Source: Spirochaetales bacterium | GTDB lineage: Bacteria > Spirochaetota > Spirochaetia > DSM-27196 > PWMO01 | NCBI GenBank assembly: GCA_007130025.1 | Contig: SLTF01000020.1 | Span: forward strand, 1 to 19,787 | Length of the DNA stretch: 19,787 nt | Direction: 5' to 3' | In this document: one piece after another, positions 14,447 to 19,787 of the stretch | Layout: each line of letters begins with the position of its first letter | How positions within the stretch are numbered: position 1 is the first letter of the stretch | Notes under the pieces: model-generated | What the model saw: only the letters and a program-made list of their open reading frames with translations | What the model was told of the DNA's origin: nothing | Databases searched by the model: none | Translations under genes and position numbers: made by a program

Positions 14447-16102
14447 CTATCCCTGCTGCTCGAGCTTCAGGGTGATGGTCGGTTGATTGCACACCTCGTC
14501 CGGTCCAAAGTACTGAATCGCGCCGGGAAAACGGAACGACGTCTTCACCGCCCACGTTTCGCGCTCCGCGGCAAACGCTTTGAACGGCGGCGCGTCAAGC
14601 TCCACCAGCGCCTTGCGAATCACCGGCTTCTTCTTGCCGTGACGCTGCTCGAGATTCATCATCATGGTGATGGGGATTCCGCCTGCGGTCCAGCGCTCCG
14701 CCGGACGAGCGAGGTTGCGTACGCTTGCAAGGTAACCCGTGACACCGTTGGCAATCAGCACGAAGGCGGTGTACCCAAGCGAATAGCAGTAGTCTGAGTC
14801 AAAGTTGGAAGGGAAGGCGCATCGCCCCTCGTAGCCGAAGAAGTGGTTCAGGGCGCTGAATTTCCCCTTGAACGCTCCGCGCTTCTGCATCTCGGCGAGT
14901 TTCTCCGCCACCATTTCGGTGAGCAGCTTCTCGGTTTCGATTCGTGATACCTGGACGTTACCGTGCGGGTCACGATCCATCAGAAGCTGTTGCTGAATGC
15001 CCCTGGGCAGCGAATCAAAGACCCGTGCGGAGTCGGTGGAGAGCTTGCCGCTCATGAACTCGATCTGATGTTCGGCATCCTTCAGGCGGGCAAACTCGTC
15101 TGCCGACGCTGCGAGAATGTCGTTGATCTGTGAGATGAGTGTTCCCATCTCGGGAATGAACTCAATGAGTCCCTCCGGGACGAGGGCAACCCCAAAGTTC
15201 TCCCCCTGTTCGGCCCGCTTCGCGACCACGGCGCAGATTTCCGTGACGATCGAGTCAAGCGTCTGCTTGCGGGCAGCGACCTCTTCGGACACCAGGCAGA
15301 TGTTTGGGCGGGTCTGCAGCGCGCATTCCAGGGCGATGTGCGACGCGGACCGTCCCATGAGCTTGATAAAGTGCCAGTACTTCTTGGCGGAGTTGGCGTC
15401 CCGTTCGATGTTTCCGATCAGCTCGGCGTAGGTCTTGGTGGCGGTGTCAAAGCCAAATGAGGTTTCGATGTAAGCGTTCTTCAGATCTCCGTCGATGGTT
15501 TTGGGTACCCCGATGACCTGAGTCTTCATGCCGCGCGCCAGGAAATACTCCGCGAGCACCGCCGCGTTGGTATTTGAATCGTCGCCCCCAATTACCACAA
15601 TGGCGTCGATACCGCGGGTGGCACAGGTTTGGGCAACGGCCTCAAACTGCTCGTCGGTCTCGATCTTGGTGCGGCCCGACCCGATCACATCGAATCCACC
15701 GGTATTGCGGAACTCCGCGAGGTAGTCGGCGGTGATCTCTTTCACCGAGTCGTCGGTGATGCCCGATGGACCACCGAGAAATCCCAGGAGCGTCGACTCG
15801 GGATTGGCGGCCTTGAGCCCGTCGAAGAGGCCGGCGATGACGTTGTGACCGCCGGGGGCCTGACCGCCGGAGAGCACCACGCCGACGGTCCGGCGGGTAT
15901 CGACCTCCGGATTGGTTCCTTCCACGAACTCCGCGATCGGTTTCCCGTAGGTATGGGGAAAGAGTTCGCGGATTCCGGCCTGGTCGGACTCAGACTCCGT
16001 AGCCTCCCCAAATCGGGCGGCCACGCGTGCGATCGGCTGCTTCAGTACCGGCGGTAGTTTCGGAATGTAGGCGTATCGCGCCACCTGGAGGGGTGATTGC
16101 AT
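14447..16102 (-). CDS. pfp: Pyrophosphate-dependent 6-phosphofructokinase (long form)
   Basis: This 551-residue cytoplasmic enzyme phosphorylates fructose-6-phosphate with pyrophosphate, reversibly, and replaces ATP-dependent Pfk in glycolysis. Motifs: SGGQAPGGHNVI (78-89), GGDDSN (172-177) with the Asp D175 linked to PPi rather than ATP use, PKTIDGD (200-206) with the PPi-type lysine K201, MGRSASHIALE (249-259), and the C-terminal EGRCAFPSNFDSDYCYSLG. The length fits the long PFP group shared by plants and spirochaetes such as Borrelia and Treponema. ATG 16102 is chosen over upstream frame extensions because AAGGAG lies about seven bases before it. It has its own promoter just after galK and converges with the PfkB-type kinase gene. 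Confidence 0.97.
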   Translation of the reverse strand: MQSPLQVARYAYIPKLPPVLKQPIARVAARFGEATESESDQAGIRELFPHTYGKPIAEFVEGTNPEVDTRRTVGVVLSGGQAPGGHNVIAGLFDGLKAANPESTLLGFLGGPSGITDDSVKEITADYLAEFRNTGGFDVIGSGRTKIETDEQFEAVAQTCATRGIDAIVVIGGDDSNTNAAVLAEYFLARGMKTQVIGVPKTIDGDLKNAYIETSFGFDTATKTYAELIGNIERDANSAKKYWHFIKLMGRSASHIALECALQTRPNICLVSEEVAARKQTLDSIVTEICAVVAKRAEQGENFGVALVPEGLIEFIPEMGTLISQINDILAASADEFARLKDAEHQIEFMSGKLSTDSARVFDSLPRGIQQQLLMDRDPHGNVQVSRIETEKLLTEMVAEKLAEMQKRGAFKGKFSALNHFFGYEGRCAFPSNFDSDYCYSLGYTAFVLIANGVTGYLASVRNLARPAERWTAGGIPITMMMNLEQRHGKKKPVIRKALVELDAPPFKAFAAERETWAVKTSFRFPGAIQYFGPDEVCNQPTITLKLEQQG

Positions 16103-16139
16103 GGGTTGCTCCTTGAACCTCAGTGGTTGTGTTCCCCCA

Positions 16140-16168
16140 ACCATAGCCGGTCGAGTCCAAAGTTTCAA
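16140..16168 (-). promoter_or_regulatory. Promoter of the PPi-phosphofructokinase gene
   Basis: On the minus strand TTGAAA (16168-16163) and TATGGT (16145-16140) are 17 bp apart. The -35 overlaps the galK stop codon. The predicted start near 16133 leaves a leader of about 31 nt with a good ribosome site. A 6-bp inverted repeat, TGGTTG (16124-16129) and CAACCA (16138-16143), overlaps the -10. Confidence 0.6.
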
Positions 16169-17466
16169 GAATCGGTGGAGCGGAACCCCGATGGGTCGCC
16201 GAGGACCACCGGCCCAACCGGCCGCACAAACAGCTCCGTCACCGCACCGGCACCCATGACGCGCTCCATTTCGCTGCGATAGGCGTTGAGCTGCTCGCGC
16301 GGTACGTAGGCCTGCATCGTTCCCGCAAACCCGCCCCCGTGAACCCTGCTCGCCCGCGCCGGCAGCCGGTCGCTCAGGGCGAGGCACAAAGCCAGTTCCT
16401 GCCGCGCGCCGTGGGATACGGCCGCGCAGTTCTGCAGCAGGCGCCACGACGAATCGCCGGACTCGCACACCAGCTCCAGAAAGCGATCGACTCGACCGGT
16501 GCGAAGCGCATCGGTCTGGGCGGTGACCCGCCGGTTCTCGTCAAGGAAGTGGAAGGCGCGCAGAATCGCCCGCTCCGACAGCGACGTGCGGAGCTTCGGC
16601 AGCGCGGCGAGGAGGTGATCGGCGTGCACATCCCGCAGTGTGGTCGCCCCGAGGGCACGGGCAACGGCCGCCATCTCGGCGGGGACCGCTGCGTATTCGT
16701 CGGTCAGATCGTCGTGGCTCGCCCCGCTCTCTACCACCACCAGCGCAAGACCGTGATCCGCCGGCGAGAAGTCCAGGGCCGTGACGGCCGGAGCCGACGC
16801 GTCCGCGAAGTCGATGGCGACCGCGCCTCCGTGGGCACAGGCGATCTGATCCATCAGCCCACATGGTTTGCCGAAGTAGTGGTTTTCGGCTTCACGGCAC
16901 AGGATCGCCGTGGCGACGGGGTCGGGAAGATCCCGATTGGCGGCCGCGCAGAAGGCCGCGGTCAGAAATACCTCAACGGCTGCCGATGAGCTCAGTCCCG
17001 AGCCGGCCGCAACGGTGCTGTGCATGCAGCAGTCGAATCCAACCGGTTCAATCCCCATTGTGGCGAGACCGGCCGCAACGCCCCGCACCATCGACTCGAA
17101 CCGGCCCCGTTCCTCGTCACGGGCTGCACGCTCGCTCACCTCTACGGTAAATCGCTTCGGATACCCGTGCGAGTGCACCGTCACCACGCGGTCTGCGCGT
17201 GGCTCAACGATGCCGAGTACATCAAGCTGCACCGACGCGGCAATCACCAGCCCGTTGTTGTGGTCGGTGTGATTTCCTGCGATCTCAGTGCGTCCCGGAG
17301 CCGAGACGATCCGGGCACGTGCGCTTGGGATGCGTCCCAATTGGTCCGCAAATCGGGCAACGAGATCGGCAATCCGGCCGAGCACCGCAACGGGTGACGA
17401 ATCCGGGTAGAGCAGGCCGATGCGCTGTTCGACAGACAACGAGGCGAATTCGGGTTGAGAAATCAT
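16165..17466 (-). CDS. galK: Galactokinase
   Basis: This 433-residue GHMP-family kinase phosphorylates galactose at C1 with ATP, the entry step of the Leloir pathway. It has the galactokinase signature GRTEIAGNHTDHN (58-70), with the catalytic arginine at R59, the GHMP ATP-binding loop GSGLSSSAA (155-163), the catalytic Asp D206 in CGLMDQ, and a C-terminal RVHGGGFAGT motif. Length is slightly above the usual 380-400. The start is ATG 17466, where a gene-like N terminus begins; there is no ribosome site, but a promoter ends seven bases upstream. Longer frame extensions run through manA and are not coding. No galT or galE is adjacent, so the rest of the pathway must lie elsewhere. Confidence 0.96.
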   Translation of the reverse strand: MISQPEFASLSVEQRIGLLYPDSSPVAVLGRIADLVARFADQLGRIPSARARIVSAPGRTEIAGNHTDHNNGLVIAASVQLDVLGIVEPRADRVVTVHSHGYPKRFTVEVSERAARDEERGRFESMVRGVAAGLATMGIEPVGFDCCMHSTVAAGSGLSSSAAVEVFLTAAFCAAANRDLPDPVATAILCREAENHYFGKPCGLMDQIACAHGGAVAIDFADASAPAVTALDFSPADHGLALVVVESGASHDDLTDEYAAVPAEMAAVARALGATTLRDVHADHLLAALPKLRTSLSERAILRAFHFLDENRRVTAQTDALRTGRVDRFLELVCESGDSSWRLLQNCAAVSHGARQELALCLALSDRLPARASRVHGGGFAGTMQAYVPREQLNAYRSEMERVMGAGAVTELFVRPVGPVVLGDPSGFRSTDS

Positions 17467-17473
17467 CGCGCGC

Positions 17474-17502
17474 AGTATACGCGGCGCGGGTGGACTTGAC
17501 CA
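17474..17502 (-). promoter_or_regulatory. galK promoter, near-leaderless
   Basis: On the minus strand TGGTCA (17502-17497) and TATACT (17479-17474) are 17 bp apart. The -10 ends seven bases before ATG 17466, so the mRNA should have a leader of one base or none. Confidence 0.6.
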
Positions 17503-17517
17503 GACGGCATTGACCAG
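17496..17517. repeat. TTGACCAG direct repeats shared by the galK and manA promoters
   Basis: The 8-bp word TTGACCAG occurs at 17496-17503 and 17510-17517, 14 bp apart. The first copy contains the galK -35 (on the minus strand) and the second contains the manA -35. A single regulator could control both genes from here; none is identified. Confidence 0.5.
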
Positions 17518-17538
17518 CGGAGAGCCAACGTCTACCAT
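17510..17538 (+). promoter_or_regulatory. manA promoter, leaderless
   Basis: TTGACC (17510-17515) and TACCAT (17533-17538) are 17 bp apart. The -10 ends exactly six bases before ATG 17545, so the predicted start site is the A of the start codon. The only purine-rich stretch, GGAGAG at 17519-17524, is too far away to serve as a ribosome site. Confidence 0.55.
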
Positions 17539-17544
17539 GCCGCC

Positions 17545-18864
17545 ATGGGTTTTTTCCCCCTGATCAACACCATTCAGCACTACCCGTGGGGATCGACCAC
17601 CGGGATCCCGTCGCTGCTCGGCATCGAAAACAGCGCCGGAGCTCCGATGGCTGAGCTCTGGATGGGAACGCACCCGGGTGGGCCTTCGCGTGTCGTGCTT
17701 GGAGCAAAGACGATCCCTCTTGGTGACTTGTTGCACAGCGATCCGGCGACTCATCTGGGCCCTCGGATTACCGAGCGGTTTGGTGCGGAGCTGCCGTTTC
17801 TGTTCAAAGTTCTTGCAGCGGAGCGCGCACTCTCCATCCAGGTGCACCCCAGCCGCGAACAGGCGCGCAACGGGTATGCCCGTGAGGAAACGATGGGGCT
17901 TGGGGTAGATGATCCCGAGCGCAACTACAAGGATCGCAACCACAAGCCGGAGGTGCTCTGTGCTCTGACGCGGTTTGAGGGTCTCGCCGGCTTCCGCGAT
18001 CCGACGGCTATCCGGGCCGACTTTGACGAGCCGGAGTTTTCGGTGGCAGCGGCCGGCCCCTTGCGCGCTGCCCTGAGGACCGAGGGCGGTCGCGCCGCGG
18101 TCTGCCGCGCCTTCCTGCACGCAATGCTCTCTCAGAATCAGCGGCAGAGCGGAGAACTGGTATCGTGCGCGCTCGCGCTCGCTTCTCGCGGGCTCGACGG
18201 TCAACCGGAGGAGGATCCGCTCGATGCGCCGGTGTCCTCGCCGCCGGGCGGAAGTGACCCCACGGCACGGTTTCGATGGATTCAGCGCCTCACCATTCAG
18301 TTTCCCGGCGATATCGGGGTACTCGCGCCGCTCTATCTCAATCATTTCGCGCTCTCGCCCGGGCAAGCGGTCTATCTCGGAGCCGGAACGCTGCACGCCT
18401 ATCTTCATGGGGTAGGGGTAGAACTCATGGCCGCCTCGGACAACGTGCTCAGGGGTGGACTCACCGGGAAGCATATCGATCGCGACGAGCTGCTGCGCGT
18501 GGTTGACTGCGGTATCACGACACCTGTCATCATCGACGGCTGTGCCCAGCAGCCTCTTCGGTCTCGAACTGATACTCCGGTAGGTTTCTCGGTTTCGTAT
18601 TCGACTCCCGCGGGGGAGTTTCGTCTGGAACGTCTGGTTCTGGAAGGCGATGATCCGGTGCAGGTCGTTCGGGAACCGACGGCGCATATCGCGCTCTGTG
18701 TTGGCGGCCGAACCCGGTTTCTCGGCAACGGTGAGGCGCACACGATCAGCCGAGGCGATGCGCTGTTCATCTCCGGTACGCACACCGAGTACTCGCTGAG
18801 CGGCCCCGGAGAGCTGTTTCTCGCGTCGGTACCGCTTGAGGTGTTGGATGGATGCCCCGATTGA
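17545..18864 (+). CDS. manA: Mannose-6-phosphate isomerase, type I
   Basis: This 439-residue zinc enzyme interconverts mannose-6-phosphate and fructose-6-phosphate in the cytoplasm, linking mannose use and mannosylation to glycolysis. The zinc ligands of type I isomerases are all present: Q99 and H101 in SIQVHPSREQA, E136 in HKPEVLCAL, and H284 in GAGTLHAYLHG. NVLRGGLTGKHID (300-312) carries the conserved catalytic-region arginine R303. The early YPWGS and AELWMGTHP segments are also typical. Length is somewhat above the usual 390-400. ATG 17545 has no ribosome site but lies six bases after a -10 element. The gene overlaps the DUF188 gene by 13 bases and diverges from galK across 78 bases. 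Confidence 0.97.
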   Translation: MGFFPLINTIQHYPWGSTTGIPSLLGIENSAGAPMAELWMGTHPGGPSRVVLGAKTIPLGDLLHSDPATHLGPRITERFGAELPFLFKVLAAERALSIQVHPSREQARNGYAREETMGLGVDDPERNYKDRNHKPEVLCALTRFEGLAGFRDPTAIRADFDEPEFSVAAAGPLRAALRTEGGRAAVCRAFLHAMLSQNQRQSGELVSCALALASRGLDGQPEEDPLDAPVSSPPGGSDPTARFRWIQRLTIQFPGDIGVLAPLYLNHFALSPGQAVYLGAGTLHAYLHGVGVELMAASDNVLRGGLTGKHIDRDELLRVVDCGITTPVIIDGCAQQPLRSRTDTPVGFSVSYSTPAGEFRLERLVLEGDDPVQVVREPTAHIALCVGGRTRFLGNGEAHTISRGDALFISGTHTEYSLSGPGELFLASVPLEVLDGCPD

Positions 18865-19334
18865 CCGTCTGGGTTGACGCCGATTCGTGCCCCACACGGG
18901 TTCGCGAGATCATCTGTGCAGCCTCCACGCGACGTGGGGTGGATGCCGTGTTCGTGGCAAATCGGAAGATCCCGCTTCCCCCATCACCGCGGGTGTCTGC
19001 GGTCGTGGTGGAAGAAGAGGACCAGAGTGCGGACGCCTACCTGGTCGAGCACGCTCAGTCCGGTGACCTGACCGTTACCCGCGATATACCGCTTGCCGCG
19101 CAGCTTGTGGATGCAGGGCTCACGGTCCTGAACGACCGGGGCGACGTCTTCACCGAGGCCAACGTGAGGGAACGACTCTCCATCCGCGACCACATGTACG
19201 AGCTTCGCACCAGCGGCATTCTGGTGAGTGAGCAGTCTCGCTACGGAAAACGCGAAATCTTCCGGTTTGCAAACGCCTTCGACCGGGAGTTGACCCGCGC
19301 CTTGAATCAGAAGTCAACGGATAGTACTCTATAG
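18852..19334 (+). CDS. DUF188/UPF0178 family protein (YaiI/YqxD-like)
   Basis: This 160-residue small protein belongs to the widespread UPF0178 family, thought to have a PIN-like fold but without an established function. The family pattern is clear: WVDADSCP (7-14), SADAYLVEHA (59-68), TVTRDIPLA (74-82), VLNDRGDVFT (92-101). The aspartates D9, D11, D61, D78 and those of NDRGD could form a metal site. ATG 18852 lies inside the end of manA (13-base overlap), with TTGAGGTG about ten bases upstream, so it is translated from the manA transcript. The promoter of the next gene lies within its last codons. Confidence 0.92.
   Translation: MPRLTVWVDADSCPTRVREIICAASTRRGVDAVFVANRKIPLPPSPRVSAVVVEEEDQSADAYLVEHAQSGDLTVTRDIPLAAQLVDAGLTVLNDRGDVFTEANVRERLSIRDHMYELRTSGILVSEQSRYGKREIFRFANAFDRELTRALNQKSTDSTL
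19302..19330 (+). promoter_or_regulatory. Promoter of the flavodiiron gene inside the DUF188 gene, near-leaderless
   Basis: TTGAAT (19302-19307) and TACTCT (19325-19330) are 17 bp apart, within the 3' end of the DUF188 coding region. The -10 ends seven bases before ATG 19338, which has no well-spaced ribosome site. The gene could thus be transcribed separately from manA. Confidence 0.5.
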
Positions 19335-19337
19335 GTA

Positions 19338-19787
19338 ATGAAAGCTACACTGGTGACCGACGGCGTCTATCGGCTCTCGGCAAATGTCGACAACATTCTG
19401 TTTGAAGGTATGTGGCCGGTTCCCAACGGAGTGGCCATGAACTCCTACATCGTGAAGGGCGAAAAGTGCGCCATCATCGACGGAGTCTGCGCGTGGGACG
19501 GGGTCCCCGAAACCCTGCTGGCGCAACTCGATGAGCTCAACATTGACGTCAACGACATCGATTACGTGATCATCAACCACATGGAGCCCGACCACTCCGG
19601 CTGGCTCGACGCCTTCGCGAAGGTCCGAAAGGATTTCACGATTTACACCAGTGAGCGTGCGAAGCCATTGCTGGAGGCGTTCTATCGCATCACCGACAAC
19701 ATCCAGCTGGTGAAATCCGGTGACACCCTCGACCTTGGTGGTGGGCGGGTGCTCGCGTTCGAAGAGATTCCCAACGTGCACTGGCCC
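19338..19787 (+). CDS. fprA: Flavodiiron protein (A-type flavoprotein), 5' part, cut by window end
   Basis: The first 150 codons encode the N-terminal metallo-beta-lactamase-like domain of a flavodiiron protein, a soluble enzyme that reduces oxygen to water or nitric oxide to N2O in anaerobes. Visible landmarks are MNSYIVKGEKCAIIDGV (34-50), the diiron ligand motif NHMEPDHSGW (80-89; H81, E83, D85, H86) and the terminal NVHWP, where H148 is the next ligand. The rest of the domain and the expected C-terminal flavodoxin domain lie beyond 19787. ATG 19338 is four bases after the DUF188 stop and seven after a -10 element. A role in oxygen tolerance is inferred from the family. Confidence 0.95.
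   Translation, partial: MKATLVTDGVYRLSANVDNILFEGMWPVPNGVAMNSYIVKGEKCAIIDGVCAWDGVPETLLAQLDELNIDVNDIDYVIINHMEPDHSGWLDAFAKVRKDFTIYTSERAKPLLEAFYRITDNIQLVKSGDTLDLGGGRVLAFEEIPNVHWP

Noticed and set aside
16103..16468. Upstream extension of the PPi-phosphofructokinase frame
   Set aside because: It runs through galK in another frame. A good AAGGAG site marks ATG 16102 as the start.
17467..18897. Upstream extension of the galactokinase frame to 910 codons
   Set aside because: The extra part is antisense to manA and has no GHMP or other domain features.
1..19787. CRISPR arrays, tRNA/rRNA genes, insertion sequences, prophage or toxin-antitoxin modules
   Set aside because: No regularly spaced repeats, cloverleaf-like or rRNA-like stretches, transposase/integrase motifs or small paired toxin genes were seen on reading both strands.

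Overview
The window looks like chromosomal DNA of a GC-rich, free-living, sugar-fermenting anaerobic spirochaete (Spirochaeta/Alkalispirochaeta-like). This is inferred from gene content: a long-form PPi-dependent phosphofructokinase, acetate kinase, galactokinase, mannose-6-phosphate isomerase, an iron-type alcohol dehydrogenase, the start of an A-type flavodiiron protein, a free CheY-like receiver and a sigma-54 regulator. The genus is a guess. I found no rRNA, tRNA, CRISPR array, insertion sequence or phage gene.

Region 1 (1-7433, plus strand): an NtrC-type sigma-54 activator gene is followed by a 415-base intergenic region. That region holds three copies of the dyad ATGC-N5-GCAT, a near-consensus sigma-54 promoter (GG-N10-GC spacing exact), and a roughly 195-nt leader with A-rich repeats, two tight hairpins and a terminator-like hairpin. 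Downstream lies a tightly packed operon: a CheY-like receiver and then an oligopeptide/dipeptide-type ABC transporter in the unusual order permease B, ATPase D, ATPase F, binding protein A, permease C. The simplest reading is that the activator drives the cheY-opp operon from the dyads, with possible attenuation in the leader.

Region 2 (7418-11995): a zinc-dependent phospholipase C-like protein (minus) overlaps the end of the last transporter gene and diverges from acetate kinase (plus). Acetate kinase is followed by a DUF2779-type predicted nuclease (plus), which converges stop-to-stop on a gene for a secreted protein of unknown function (minus).

Region 3 (11996-14446, plus): an iron-containing alcohol dehydrogenase and a PfkB-family sugar kinase form a two-gene operon that converges on the next block.

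Region 4 (14447-19787): PPi-phosphofructokinase and galactokinase on the minus strand diverge from mannose-6-phosphate isomerase, a DUF188 (YaiI/YqxD) protein and a flavodiiron protein cut by the window end. Together these genes feed galactose and mannose units into PPi-dependent glycolysis, yield ATP through acetate, and protect against oxygen.

A striking pattern runs through regions 2-4. Five genes without a plausible Shine-Dalgarno site (PLC-like, alcohol dehydrogenase, galK, manA, fprA) each have a -35/-10 pair with exactly 17-bp spacing whose -10 ends 6-8 nt before the start codon, which predicts leaderless or nearly leaderless mRNAs. Several neighbouring genes (ackA, pfp, the secreted protein, pfkB-type) have clear Shine-Dalgarno sites instead.
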